Assembly: GCF_013282095.1 (NCBI RefSeq)
Contig: NZ_BLTJ01000001.1
Span: 186,001-250,000, forward strand
DNA: 64,000 bases
Direction: 5' to 3'
From: Enterocloster alcoholdehydrogenati
Lineage (GTDB): Bacteria > Bacillota > Clostridia > Lachnospirales > Lachnospiraceae
Shown: positions 1 to 8,863 of the stretch, piece after piece
Position numbering within the stretch: the stretch's first letter is position 1
Layout: every line of letters begins with the position of its first letter
Made by a program: the position numbers and the translations under genes
The notes under the pieces: model-generated
Database searches by the model: none
Seen by the model: the letters and a program-made list of their open reading frames with translations, nothing else
Told to the model about the DNA's origin: nothing

Positions 1-39
1 CGGTACGATTACACCTTTCATAAATTCTGTATGGATCAT
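1..39 (-). CDS. N-terminal fragment, possible DHDPS-family aldolase (partial)
   Basis: Only the first 13 codons are in the window (MIHTEFMKGVIVP), read leftward from an ATG at 39. A clear AGGAGG lies nine bases upstream of that ATG, so the start is well supported. The FMKGVIVP opening resembles the first strand of dihydrodipicolinate synthase / N-acetylneuraminate lyase family aldolases, and such enzymes often sit beside tartronate semialdehyde reductases in sugar-acid operons. It follows the GarR-like gene by 27 bases in the same direction, so it is probably the next gene of that operon. The family call is an inference from very few residues; the existence of a gene is firmer. Confidence 0.45.
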   Translation of the reverse strand, partial: MIHTEFMKGVIVP

Positions 40-66
40 TTTCGTCTGCCTCCTGAAGGATGTCTT

Positions 67-957
67 TTATTTGCCCGGGGTTACGGTAACACCGGATATT
101 TTTTCATAATATTTTACAATGCTGGAGTGATCCTCCCTGTCGCAGCCTTCTGATTTTAAAAACTGCATGATCTCCATCATCTGGGCGGTCAGAGGAGCCG
201 GTGAACTGATGGCATGGGCTGCATTTAAGGCATTGTTCAGATCTTTGATATGGAGTTCAATACGAAATCCCGGCTTAAAATTCCTGGAGAGCATCATAGG
301 TGCTTTGGCATCCATGACCGTAGAACCGGCCAGACCTCCCCGGATTGCCTGATATACAAGCTCCGGATCCGTTCCAGCTTTTTTTGCAAACGCAAGCGCT
401 TCGGATACCGCCGCAATATTGATGGCAACTACCATCTGATTTGCCAGCTTTGCCACGTTTCCAGATCCAAGTTCTCCTACATATACCACAGAACCGGCCA
501 TTGCCATCAGCATATCGTAATATTGGTCAAACAGTTCTTTCCTTCCTCCCACCATCACAGACAGCGTTCCGTCAATGGCCTTTGGCTCTCCCCCTGAAAC
601 CGGCGCATCCAGCATTTCAATTCCGTATTTTGCACACTCTTCACCGATCTTTTTGCTCTCTGTTGGGTCAATGGAACTCATATCGATCAGCACTGTTCCA
701 GGCTTTGCTCCCTCTGCAATACCGTTTTCACCCAGCACAGCCGCCCTTACATGGGGAGAATTGGGAACCATGGTGATCACAGCTTCCGCCTGAGATGCCA
801 CGTCCTTTCCGCTTATGCCGGCCTTTGCGCCGCAGGATACCAGATCCTCTACCGCTTTCCTGTTAAAATCATAGACAATTAGCTCGTAGCCTGCCTTTAT
901 CAGGTTCTTTGCCATTGGTTTTCCCATAATTCCTAATCCAACAAATCCAATTTTCAT
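67..957 (-). CDS. garR: 2-hydroxy-3-oxopropionate (tartronate semialdehyde) reductase-like protein
   Basis: Predicted cytoplasmic NAD(P)H-dependent beta-hydroxyacid dehydrogenase of 296 residues, the usual family length. Residues 7-12 give the dinucleotide-binding turn GLGIMG; DAPVSGG at 117-123 is the substrate-binding signature; Lys170 in NVAKLANQM is the expected catalytic lysine. GarR/GlxR enzymes reduce tartronate semialdehyde to glycerate in galactarate, glucarate and glyoxylate metabolism. The neighbours (enolase-superfamily enzyme, sugar ABC importer, possible aldolase) agree with that. The substrate cannot be fixed from sequence: 3-hydroxyisobutyrate dehydrogenase or another family member remains possible. 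An AAGGTG-like ribosome site precedes the ATG. It is co-directional with the binding-protein gene upstream (52-base gap). Confidence 0.8.
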   Translation of the reverse strand: MKIGFVGLGIMGKPMAKNLIKAGYELIVYDFNRKAVEDLVSCGAKAGISGKDVASQAEAVITMVPNSPHVRAAVLGENGIAEGAKPGTVLIDMSSIDPTESKKIGEECAKYGIEMLDAPVSGGEPKAIDGTLSVMVGGRKELFDQYYDMLMAMAGSVVYVGELGSGNVAKLANQMVVAINIAAVSEALAFAKKAGTDPELVYQAIRGGLAGSTVMDAKAPMMLSRNFKPGFRIELHIKDLNNALNAAHAISSPAPLTAQMMEIMQFLKSEGCDREDHSSIVKYYEKISGVTVTPGK

Positions 958-1009
958 AATATTTTTTCACCTTTCCTGTCATTAAATATTTAAACTGTGA
1001 ACGGCCCTC

Positions 1010-2347
1010 TTAATTTCCAAGGCATTCATTCACACCTTTTATCAGCTCAGCCGCAGCCTCTGCCGGCTCCTTTTCACGGGCGCTCAGTTTTCCAAATACC
1101 TTGTAATACACTCCATCGGGATTGGCCTGCAGATCGGGATTTTCAAACTTACTGTCAATGGAAAATTTACAGTGGGAAATAACGGCCTCGTTTGATTCCT
1201 TTGCCAGTTCATCTCCGATATTTTTCTCATCCAGAAGCTTTACCGCCGCCATGGAACAGGGGATTCCCCGTTCTGTACCGCAGATTTCTACCCCCTCCGG
1301 GTCATTTAGGAGAAAGTCGATCAGCATAGCCGCTTCTCTGGGATATTTGCAGGTAGAAGGGATGGCAAATGCCTGTGCAATCTTTGTAAATCCGCCGTTA
1401 TAGTCCCCAAACTGGATAAAATCACCCATTACCATTTCCTGGCCTGGCTTGTCCACACTTTCCTCCAGCGCATCAGACATTTTCTTGGCGGAGCTGTCCC
1501 AGGTATAGATACCTGCATATTTTCCGTTGATCCACTTGGCATTTTTATCTATGGAGTCGGACATATCGCCGTCCAGAACAGCCAGGGTCGGGATCACATG
1601 GGCATCCTCCAGCTGGTTCATAAATTCCATTCCCTCTGCGATCTCCTCCTTAGTGTACTGAAGCTGTCCATCCTCTACCCACGGCTTGTTGTAAACCGAT
1701 TCGAGATAGTAAACCATAAAAATCATACGGTCATATGCCTGAAGCACCAGCGGATATGCATCCTCATCATATGCCTTAAAGGCCGCTCCTGCTGCAAGCA
1801 GGGATTCCCGATCGAAAGGGATCTGGCAGCCCACCTCGTCAAATGTGGTTTTATTCCAGTAAAACAGACGTCCTGTCAAGGAAACAGGCACTGCCATCAG
1901 CTTTCCGTTTATGGTGCAGGAATCCAGACTTTCCTGCGGAAACTGGGACAGATCCAGCTCATCGCTGTATTCGTTTAAATCTATAAATGCATTGCCGCCC
2001 TGGCCGTAAGAGTCCAGCCATCCCCAGTTGATCTGCATTACATCTGCACCATTGCCGCCGCTTAAATTCAGGGACTGTTTCTGCTCCCAGCCGTTCCACG
2101 CCCCGTATTCTGCTTCCACTTTGATATTGGGGTATTTCGCCTCAAAAGCAGCAATAGCTTTCTCTGTTGCCTCATGACGGCTGTCGCCGCCCCACCAGGA
2201 GAAACGGATCTCTGCCGTCTCTCCCCCTGTACCAGATGAGTCTGACGCACTGCTTGAAGCCGTGTCTGCGGATCCTCCGCATCCGGCCAGTGCAAGCGCT
2301 GTGACGGTTGCTGCTGCAATGGCCGTTAGTGTCTTTGTCACATTCAT
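1010..2347 (-). CDS. ABC transporter substrate-binding lipoprotein, CUT1-like (second copy)
   Basis: Extracytoplasmic solute-binding protein of 445 residues from the ATG at 2347, which has GAGGTGG in front of it; an upstream in-frame extension would run into the preceding gene and lacks a ribosome site. Signal peptide residues 1-22 end in a lipobox (LAGC, Cys23) followed by a Ser/Gly/Thr-rich linker, so it should be a lipid-anchored lipoprotein. The mature part starts with a WWGGDSRH block and a PNIKVEAEY block typical of MalE-like sugar-binding proteins. It is clearly paralogous to the gene immediately upstream (2374-3720), sharing GRxFYWNKTxFD, MVYYL, KPWVE and HVIPTL blocks. It is expected to feed the two permeases encoded upstream. 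The ligand is unknown; context suggests a sugar acid or oligosaccharide. Confidence 0.87.
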   Translation of the reverse strand: MNVTKTLTAIAAATVTALALAGCGGSADTASSSASDSSGTGGETAEIRFSWWGGDSRHEATEKAIAAFEAKYPNIKVEAEYGAWNGWEQKQSLNLSGGNGADVMQINWGWLDSYGQGGNAFIDLNEYSDELDLSQFPQESLDSCTINGKLMAVPVSLTGRLFYWNKTTFDEVGCQIPFDRESLLAAGAAFKAYDEDAYPLVLQAYDRMIFMVYYLESVYNKPWVEDGQLQYTKEEIAEGMEFMNQLEDAHVIPTLAVLDGDMSDSIDKNAKWINGKYAGIYTWDSSAKKMSDALEESVDKPGQEMVMGDFIQFGDYNGGFTKIAQAFAIPSTCKYPREAAMLIDFLLNDPEGVEICGTERGIPCSMAAVKLLDEKNIGDELAKESNEAVISHCKFSIDSKFENPDLQANPDGVYYKVFGKLSAREKEPAEAAAELIKGVNECLGN

Positions 2348-2373
2348 GGTATCCACCTCATTTTTGAAAATGA

Positions 2374-3720
2374 TTAAGGATTCTGCGCAGCCGACAGCTG
2401 CTCGTTGATTCCATCCATAAGAATTTTTGCACACTCCTGCGCATCCGCCTGCTTATAGCTGAGCATCTGCTGGGTAAGGAAATAGGTTCCATCTGCATTC
2501 TTCAGCGGGGCGCGTTCAAAAACAGGATCAAATTTAAACTGCGTCCATGCCGCCATTTTTTCATTTTCAGCTGCCGCAACACTATTGGAAAGATCCAGAT
2601 ATGTAAGAGCTTTCTTATTTGCCGGAACACCGCGGGTATCTGATAGAATCTTCACACCTTCCTCATCACCAAGCAGGAACTGGATCAAGGCCGCAGCCTC
2701 TGCCGGATGTTCGCTTGTCTTTGGAATCGCGAATACCATAGATGCTTTTGACATACCTCCATGGTAATCTCCCATATTTATAAAATCTCCTCCTGTAAAC
2801 TCAAATCCTGAAGCCGCCTCTTTATGTTTCAGCAGATTGCTGTCCCACATATAAATTCCTGCGTAATGTCCGTCAATCCATTTCTGATTTGTATCAATCA
2901 GTTCCGAACCATCTCCAGCCAGTGTTTCCAGAGTAGGGATCACGTGCTTATCCTCCAGCATATTAAGAAATTCCATTCCCTCCTCAATCTCCTCCTGACT
3001 ATACTGGAGTTCATTATTTTCCACCCATGGCTTGCCATATTTACACTGCAGGTAATATACCATCAATGTCATTCTGTCTAATTCTTTTACTACCAGCGGA
3101 TAATAACTCCCATCCTCATAAGATGCAAACTTTTCTCCAGCCCCATACAACTCATCCAATGTGGTCGGAATTTCTGCGCCGACTTTATCAAATACAGTCT
3201 TATTCCAATAGAATACACGACCGGTATTGCTGACCGGAAGCGCCTGAAGCACGCCATTGGTTGTAAAGAAATCAAGATCTGTTTTATCATATGCAGTCAG
3301 ATCAATCACATTAGAAAGGGAATTAAGGTCTGTGAACATTCCACCCTCAGGAGAATAATTAAATACCCAATCCATATTCAGCTGAATCACATCGGCCGCT
3401 GATCCCGATTTTAATGCCAGTGCCACCTTCTCCTCATGGCCTGTAAAGGATTCGTATTCTGCCTCTACTTTAATATTGGGATATTTCTTTTCAAAGGCCC
3501 GTATTGCTTCCAGCGTTGCCTTATGCCGGTTGTCGCCGCCCCACCAGTTCATACGCAAAGTGATGGGATCCGTCGTATTTACTTTAAGATCCGCCGCCGC
3601 TGCCGTTGACGTTTCTTCTTGTTTCGTATCTGCCGGAGCCGTTTGCGTAGGCATACAGCCGACCAGAGAGCCTGCTATCGCACAGGCCAGCGTTCCTGCC
3701 ATAAATTTTCTCTTTTTCAT
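2374..3720 (-). CDS. ABC transporter substrate-binding lipoprotein, CUT1-like (first copy)
   Basis: Predicted solute-binding lipoprotein of 448 residues starting at the ATG at 3720, with GGAGGG upstream. The signal peptide ends in LVGC (Cys22), followed by a Thr/Ala/Pro-rich spacer. The fold-defining blocks match the paralogue at 1010-2347 along the whole length: WWGGDNRH, PNIKVEAEYE, GRVFYWNKT, MVYYLQ, KPWVEN, HVIPTLE. It lies 26 bases downstream of the MalG-type permease gene and 26 bases upstream of its paralogue. Two binding proteins behind one permease pair suggest either broadened ligand range or a recent duplication that is diverging. Confidence 0.88.
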   Translation of the reverse strand: MKKRKFMAGTLACAIAGSLVGCMPTQTAPADTKQEETSTAAAADLKVNTTDPITLRMNWWGGDNRHKATLEAIRAFEKKYPNIKVEAEYESFTGHEEKVALALKSGSAADVIQLNMDWVFNYSPEGGMFTDLNSLSNVIDLTAYDKTDLDFFTTNGVLQALPVSNTGRVFYWNKTVFDKVGAEIPTTLDELYGAGEKFASYEDGSYYPLVVKELDRMTLMVYYLQCKYGKPWVENNELQYSQEEIEEGMEFLNMLEDKHVIPTLETLAGDGSELIDTNQKWIDGHYAGIYMWDSNLLKHKEAASGFEFTGGDFINMGDYHGGMSKASMVFAIPKTSEHPAEAAALIQFLLGDEEGVKILSDTRGVPANKKALTYLDLSNSVAAAENEKMAAWTQFKFDPVFERAPLKNADGTYFLTQQMLSYKQADAQECAKILMDGINEQLSAAQNP

Positions 3721-3746
3721 CGTAATCCCTCCATACATTATAATTT

Positions 3747-4595
3747 TTACCCTTTCACGCCTCCGGCAGCAATCCCATCCACAAAAGAGTTCTGTGCCGA
3801 GAAGAATACAACCAGTGACGGAATAATCGCTAACAGTGACATAGCCAGTACGCGGTTCCACTCAAATCCCACTTCCGCATCCATTGACATACGCAGGAAA
3901 ATAGATACTGGGAATTTGGCAACAGTGTTTACATAGATTAACGGCCCCATAAAATCATTGGATGCCCACATAAACTGAAACAGTCCGCAGGATACGATTG
4001 CCGGTTTCAGCATGGGGACCAGCACGTACCATAACGTTTTCATGATACTGCAGCCATCGATCTGCGCCGCTTCCTCCAGTTCCTTGGGGATTCCTCTCTG
4101 GAACTGGATCAGCATATATACAAAATAGGTATCACCCGCCAGAATGGACGGCACAACCAACGGCAGATAGGAATCCAGCCATCCAAGCTCATTAAACAGG
4201 ATATACTGAGGCACATTCAGTACAACCTGGGGCAAAAACAGGGTAGACATTAAAACCGCAAAGGAAAACTTTTTTCCAAAAAAATCAAATCGTGCAAAGC
4301 CGTAGGCTGTGATCGTTGCGGAAACCAGGGTAACGATCACCTTTGGAAGAACAATCTTGTACGTATTTGCCATAAAATGCAGCAGCGTCATTCCCTCATA
4401 TCCCGCAAATCCTTTCACATAACCGGTAATTACCGGATTTTTCGGAATGAAGCCTACACTGGAAAATATTTCCGAATTTGTTTTAAAGGACGCCCCCACC
4501 ATCCAGATCAGCGGATACACCATAATAATCCCCACCGCAATCAAAAGGACATATCTAAGAAATGTGCCAATCGTCCGTTTCTGTTCTCTGGTCAT
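3747..4595 (-). CDS. ABC transporter permease, MalG/CUT1 type
   Basis: Integral membrane permease of 282 residues with about six hydrophobic segments. It opens with a cytoplasmic MTREQKRT and a first membrane helix at roughly residues 12-32. The cytoplasmic EAA loop (EEAAQIDGCS, about residue 190), which docks the ATPase, is intact. Length and layout match the second permease of carbohydrate CUT1 importers. It starts only six bases after the stop of the MalF-type permease, so the two are translationally close. No ATPase gene is found in the operon, so an ATPase encoded elsewhere (MsmK/MsiK type, shared between importers in many Firmicutes) is inferred. Confidence 0.92.
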   Translation of the reverse strand: MTREQKRTIGTFLRYVLLIAVGIIMVYPLIWMVGASFKTNSEIFSSVGFIPKNPVITGYVKGFAGYEGMTLLHFMANTYKIVLPKVIVTLVSATITAYGFARFDFFGKKFSFAVLMSTLFLPQVVLNVPQYILFNELGWLDSYLPLVVPSILAGDTYFVYMLIQFQRGIPKELEEAAQIDGCSIMKTLWYVLVPMLKPAIVSCGLFQFMWASNDFMGPLIYVNTVAKFPVSIFLRMSMDAEVGFEWNRVLAMSLLAIIPSLVVFFSAQNSFVDGIAAGGVKG

Positions 4596-4601
4596 TTTCT
4601 G

Positions 4602-5537
4602 CTACCTCCCATCCTCATCGCTGTAATACACCCAATGTTTTTGACTGATGAACGCAACAGCAGTAAACATCATAATAATCAGAAACAGCAGCCACGCAAT
4701 AGCGCTGGCCATACCCATGTCATAGGACTTGAACGCATTGTTGTAGACCAGCAGCGAAACCAGTGTGGTAGAACGCAGGGGGCCGCCCTGAGTAATGATA
4801 AACGGGCCGTTAAATTCCTGAAACTTGTTGCACAGCTGAGTGACGAAATTATAAAAAATAACCGGTGTGATGAGCGGTACGGTAATGCTTATAAACTGCC
4901 TCCACTTTCTCGCCCCGTCAATAGAGGCCGCCTCATAAAGATCTTCTGATACGCCTTTAAGTGCTGCAAGGAAAATAACCATCGGAGAGCCGAACTGCCA
5001 TACCTTTAAAAGCACAATCACCAGAAAGGAACCGTTGGGATCTCCCAGCCAGTTAAACGGCTCCACACCAAACCGGCCCAGGATCATGTTTACCAGTCCT
5101 TCTGTTTTAAACAGAAATTTCCACAAAACAGCAATGGAAACCGACCCGCCCAGAATGGACGGAATATAGTACGCAGTCCTGAAAAAATTGATCCCTTTCA
5201 TCTTATAATTCAGAATATAAGCAATAAACAGTGCAAATCCCAATTCCAGCGGTACCGTGCATACCGCATACTTAAATGTGACCCAAAACGCCTTCATGGT
5301 CAGGCTGTCATTTAGAATGCTTATGTAATTTCCAAGCCCCAGAAATTTAGGCTGGCGGAACAGATTATAATCATGAAGGCTGTATACCATAGATGTGATA
5401 AAGGGATACAGCTTAAACACCGCAAAACCGATCCACCACGGAATAATCAGAGCCAGCCCCACATTCTTTTTCCACCAGCTGCGTCCGCCGGCATGAACCG
5501 CCCTTTCCCCTGCATTTTTCTCTCTTGCCATTTTCAT
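4602..5537 (-). CDS. ABC transporter permease, MalF/UgpA type
   Basis: Integral membrane permease of 311 residues (309 if the second Met at 5531 is used). The start is uncertain: GAGGGG sits one base from the first ATG and seven bases from the second, which favours 5531 slightly. A basic N-terminal tail of about 27 residues precedes the first helix (LALIIPWWIGF). The EAA motif (YEAASIDGARKW) is intact. With the MalG-type partner it should form the transmembrane channel of a sugar or sugar-acid importer. It begins 14 bases after the enolase-superfamily gene, consistent with one transcript. Confidence 0.92.
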   Translation of the reverse strand: MKMAREKNAGERAVHAGGRSWWKKNVGLALIIPWWIGFAVFKLYPFITSMVYSLHDYNLFRQPKFLGLGNYISILNDSLTMKAFWVTFKYAVCTVPLELGFALFIAYILNYKMKGINFFRTAYYIPSILGGSVSIAVLWKFLFKTEGLVNMILGRFGVEPFNWLGDPNGSFLVIVLLKVWQFGSPMVIFLAALKGVSEDLYEAASIDGARKWRQFISITVPLITPVIFYNFVTQLCNKFQEFNGPFIITQGGPLRSTTLVSLLVYNNAFKSYDMGMASAIAWLLFLIIMMFTAVAFISQKHWVYYSDEDGR

Positions 5538-5551
5538 TCCCCTCTTCTCCC

Positions 5552-6694
5552 TTACGCCTTCGGCGCATAAAATACCTGTCTGCTCTCCATAAGCCCGTCT
5601 TTTTCCAGTTTCTCCACATCCATCCTGGGGGCGATTCCCGGTATTTCCTGGCTGCAGATGATACGCCCGTCCCTCTCCTCCGGTTTATACAGCGTATATT
5701 CTCCCACCGGAACGGTAATGGGTTCATGGAACTCAATCCGCTCATTTTCCCCATAGAGACAGCCGAAAATAGCATTCAGATAGATACGTCCCCCAGAGGA
5801 AAATACGGCTTGATGCTCCCTGACCAGATCCCGAATGGTCAAAAGGTCGTCGATCCTCGTCATCCGTCCTATGGAGGGCTGCACATGATCCACCCCTTTT
5901 TCCAGATAAATCTCGTACATATAGGAGATTCGCATGGACTCACCAAAGGCGATCGGCACAGGCACTCCCATTTCCTTTAATCGGCGGATACCGTTAAAAT
6001 CATTGGAGTGAATGGGTTCTTCCAGCCATTCCAGATTATAAGGGGCTGCCATCTGCGCAAAACGGTATGCTTCCTCTACATTCCATCTCTGATTGGCATC
6101 TACCGCTACCCCCACAGAAGGGCCTACGGCCTCCCTAACCTTTTTTAAGCGGCGGATATCCCGCTCCATGTCGGTTCCGTCTCCGCTCCCTACTTTAAAC
6201 TTAACCGTCCTGTACCCTTCTGTTACATACCGGGTCATATCTGCCACCAGTTCATCATCCTCTAAAAGCAGAGAACCTCCTCCCTTATAGGCCGCCGCCC
6301 AGTCTTTTTCTGCCCCCAGGAAACGGTGCAGAGGCTTCGCTGCCCTCTGAGCCAGAAGATCCAGCATCATCAGGTCAAGCTGTCCTACCTCCACGGCCTT
6401 CTCGCTCTGGAATCCAGCATTGCGCACTCTCCAGTAAAGCGTCTCTCTCCAGTCATTATAGCTTTTTGTCTCTCCGGTCAGGATCATGGGCAGGATGTCC
6501 GCCGCAAAGGCCGGGCCGACACTTAAGTGGGCACAGCCTCCCTCCTGATCATAAAGCTCCATGCATCCCCTCTCTGGAGCAAATTTTCCCATCCCCCCGG
6601 TTCCATCCTTAAAAGGTTTTGGAAGCGGGATCGGACGGAAACTGTAAAAGACCGCCCTGGTGAATTTTATCTTGTCCTTAAAGTCAAACCTCAT
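5552..6694 (-). CDS. Mandelate racemase / muconate lactonizing enzyme family protein (enolase superfamily)
   Basis: I choose the ATG at 6694 (380 residues, normal for the family), preceded by GGAGG with nine-base spacing. The open frame continues in phase to 6802 but that extension has a poor ribosome site and lies almost on the predicted transcription start. The superfamily's active-site elements are present: KFK (Lys165, Lys167) at the end of the second barrel strand, and the metal ligands Asp199 (VDAN), Glu225 (WLEEP) and Glu252 (GES). A canonical His-Asp dyad is not obvious. Members dehydrate or epimerise sugar acids or cycloisomerise lactones. Placement with a sugar importer and a GarR-like enzyme suggests a sugar-acid dehydratase or cycloisomerase, which is inference. 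First gene of the leftward operon. Confidence 0.82.
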   Translation of the reverse strand: MRFDFKDKIKFTRAVFYSFRPIPLPKPFKDGTGGMGKFAPERGCMELYDQEGGCAHLSVGPAFAADILPMILTGETKSYNDWRETLYWRVRNAGFQSEKAVEVGQLDLMMLDLLAQRAAKPLHRFLGAEKDWAAAYKGGGSLLLEDDELVADMTRYVTEGYRTVKFKVGSGDGTDMERDIRRLKKVREAVGPSVGVAVDANQRWNVEEAYRFAQMAAPYNLEWLEEPIHSNDFNGIRRLKEMGVPVPIAFGESMRISYMYEIYLEKGVDHVQPSIGRMTRIDDLLTIRDLVREHQAVFSSGGRIYLNAIFGCLYGENERIEFHEPITVPVGEYTLYKPEERDGRIICSQEIPGIAPRMDVEKLEKDGLMESRQVFYAPKA

Positions 6695-6819
6695 TTTCCT
6701 GATCCTCCATTCCATTTCGGCAATATTGTCCCCATCGTTTTGGTTATGGATATTTCCAATCAAATCACTCATTATGCCGTCATTTTTTCCTGTTTTATTC
6801 ATTTCGTTCCTGATTTACT

Positions 6820-6848
6820 ATTAAAATATCACACAATATCCCCGTCAA
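6820..6848 (-). promoter_or_regulatory. Predicted sigma-A promoter of the sugar-acid transport/catabolism operon
   Basis: On the minus strand a TTGACG -35 (6843-6848) and a TTTAAT -10 (6820-6825) are separated by exactly 17 bases. Transcription would start near 6813, leaving about 118 bases of leader before the preferred ATG at 6694. It lies in the divergent gap with the LysR genes, where a LysR-type regulator would be expected to bind. Confidence 0.6.
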
Positions 6849-6896
6849 CAATATCCACTTTTTCATTCAATACATATCATTTTGGTTAATCTTTAA

Positions 6897-6926
6897 TTGA
6901 CGGCTGGCATTCCCATATGTTACATT
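6897..6926 (+). promoter_or_regulatory. Weak candidate promoter for the two LysR genes
   Basis: TTGACG (6897-6902) is followed 18 bases later by TACATT (6921-6926), about 47 bases before the first LysR ATG. The -10 is a poor match, so this is only a candidate. Divergent placement 49 bases from the catabolic promoter is typical for LysR regulation, where one bound protein represses its own gene and activates the other. Confidence 0.35.
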
Positions 6927-6973
6927 ATCCTTACCTTGTTAAATATGCCATGCAAAAAAGGAGCGATCGTCCC

Positions 6974-7930
6974 ATGAATACACGACAATACAACTATCTT
7001 CTGACCATTGCCGACTGCGAAGGGATACTTGCCGCCTCCCAGAAGCTGGGGATTACCCAGGCGGCTTTGAGCAAATTTCTGGCCGAGCAGGAACGGATTT
7101 TGGGGGTTAAGCTTTTTGTACGTTATAAACGGCGGATGTACCCCACTCCTGCCGGTCAGATCTATCTGGATGCAGCCCAGAAAATCATATCTGTAAAAAA
7201 CAGCACCCTACAGACCGTAAATCGTCTCACCTGCGGTTCCCGTGCGCCCATCCGCATCGCTTCCACCCCGTACCGGGGTGCGGAACTGTTTGGCCGGGTA
7301 TTCGGACGTTTTTCTGCCATCTATCCTACCATAGATCTCTCACTGGAGGAGATCTATTCCTCTGCCCAGGAGGAGGAAATACATCGTAAAAACGCCGACT
7401 TTGCCTTTGGAGTGAACCTTCATACCGCCTATCAGGATGTACGAAACCTCCCCGTATGCAGGGAGGAGCTGATACTGGCGGTTCCTGCCTTTCATCCCAT
7501 GGCAGACCTGGCAAAAAGAGACCGCCTTGTATCCGTCTCCATCCAGTCCTTTAAGGACACGCCCTTTGTACTTCCCGGACGGAAAAACAATATCCGCATC
7601 GTAGCGGACCAGCTGTTTGAGGACGCAGGCTTTGTGCCGGTTATTGTTTTTGAGTCCGGTAATGGAATGACTGTAGACGCCATGATACGCCGGGGAGCCG
7701 GAGCCGGCTTTCTCCCCATGCGCTATCTGAAGCCAGAGCCGGAATTAGCCTGTTTCCGCCTGGATCCGCCATGCTTTGAAATATCCTATATCCGCTACAG
7801 TGCAGACCGGGTACTTACTGCCCCGGAACGCTGCCTGTTGGGAGTCCTGATCGAGGAGCGATTGAAAACCAGCAGTCAGGAGCTGATTCCCAGCCCGGAA
7901 ATTGACTCATTTTTGGAGGAATTGTCATGA
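6974..7930 (+). CDS. LysR-family transcriptional regulator (first of an overlapping pair)
   Basis: DNA-binding regulator of 318 residues from the ATG at 6974, chosen for its GGAG ribosome site; the in-frame upstream Met codons lack one. Residues 1-60 form the winged helix-turn-helix (GILAASQKLGITQAALSKF, then GVKLFVR), followed by a linker helix and a periplasmic-binding-like effector domain (about 90-300). It is divergent from the sugar-acid operon, so it likely senses the substrate or an intermediate of that pathway. Its stop overlaps the start of the next LysR gene by four bases (ATGA), implying coupled translation. Confidence 0.9.
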   Translation: MNTRQYNYLLTIADCEGILAASQKLGITQAALSKFLAEQERILGVKLFVRYKRRMYPTPAGQIYLDAAQKIISVKNSTLQTVNRLTCGSRAPIRIASTPYRGAELFGRVFGRFSAIYPTIDLSLEEIYSSAQEEEIHRKNADFAFGVNLHTAYQDVRNLPVCREELILAVPAFHPMADLAKRDRLVSVSIQSFKDTPFVLPGRKNNIRIVADQLFEDAGFVPVIVFESGNGMTVDAMIRRGAGAGFLPMRYLKPEPELACFRLDPPCFEISYIRYSADRVLTAPERCLLGVLIEERLKTSSQELIPSPEIDSFLEELS

Positions 7931-8856
7931 AAAAACCAGAAGAAATTGAACTTGATACAAAGACGCTGCGTTTTATCGTCGCAATCGTAGATGAAGGCGG
8001 TCTCTCCAGGGCAGCTGAGGCTCTCTATCTGTCACAGCCTGCACTCTCCCGCTATCTGAAGCGGGCCGAGGAAGCTTTGGGGACGCCTGTTTTTTACAGG
8101 GAACACAGTGGTCTGACCCTAACGGCTGCCGGAAAAGTCTTTATCAATGGCGCCCGCAGTATGCTCCATCTGGAACAGGAAGCGCTGCAGCAGATCCAGG
8201 CATCCAGACAGGACCGCTCTGCATCTGTCTCCATAGCGGCCCAGAGCCTCTTTCTTCCTTTTCTGGATAAAGCGGCACAGGGAACCTTTAAGGAGCAGTA
8301 CCCTTCTGTCACCATCAAGCTGACTGAACAGAGCGGCAGTCAGGTGCGAAACCTAATAAGCAACGGAACCGTAGATTTGGGCTTTTTTATGGGAGAGCCA
8401 TCAGAAACTCCCTATTTTTCCCAGGAATGTCTCTTTACGTCCCGGCTGGTATTCTGCGCCGCCCCCAAGACGCTGGAGCGAATCCCCATCCAGAAGGAGG
8501 GCTTTCATCTGAGCCATTTCGCGCAGGAGCCTATGATGATGGGACTTGAAAATACGTTTCTATGCAAGCGCCAGAGCCGCCTGTTTATGGAGTCAGGCAT
8601 ATCTTCCCCCAATATCTGCGCAAGAGGGCGCCTGCGCGTACTGACTGACCTGCTTCATCTGGGATACGGAAATGTGATCCTGCCCCAGGAAGCCGCAGCG
8701 ATCCCAAAAGAGCGCATATTCTCCTTTGACCCGCCGGAGCTCTACAGCTGCATGGCAGCCTGGTGCCAGGGACGCCCTCTGACTGCTCCTGCCCTGGCTT
8801 ATTTAAACGCCGTAAAAGAGCGGATTATGGACGGCGAATGGACAAACGCCCGATAG
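7927..8856 (+). CDS. LysR-family transcriptional regulator (second of an overlapping pair)
   Basis: LysR regulator of 309 residues whose ATG overlaps the previous stop in an ATGA junction. The N-terminal helix-turn-helix (GGLSRAAEALYLSQPALSRYL) is more canonical than that of its neighbour, and the effector domain follows from about residue 95. The two proteins are clearly related in architecture but have different recognition helices (TQAALSKF against SQPALSRY), so they may bind different sites or form mixed oligomers; that is speculation. It is convergent with the MerR gene, with seven bases between stops. Confidence 0.9.
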   Translation: MKKPEEIELDTKTLRFIVAIVDEGGLSRAAEALYLSQPALSRYLKRAEEALGTPVFYREHSGLTLTAAGKVFINGARSMLHLEQEALQQIQASRQDRSASVSIAAQSLFLPFLDKAAQGTFKEQYPSVTIKLTEQSGSQVRNLISNGTVDLGFFMGEPSETPYFSQECLFTSRLVFCAAPKTLERIPIQKEGFHLSHFAQEPMMMGLENTFLCKRQSRLFMESGISSPNICARGRLRVLTDLLHLGYGNVILPQEAAAIPKERIFSFDPPELYSCMAAWCQGRPLTAPALAYLNAVKERIMDGEWTNAR

Positions 8857-8863
8857 CAGCTGT

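Noticed and set aside
2347-2434. N-terminal extension of the second binding protein
   Set aside because: It would overlap the previous gene and destroy the signal peptide; the ATG at 2347 has a ribosome site and a lipobox at the right distance.
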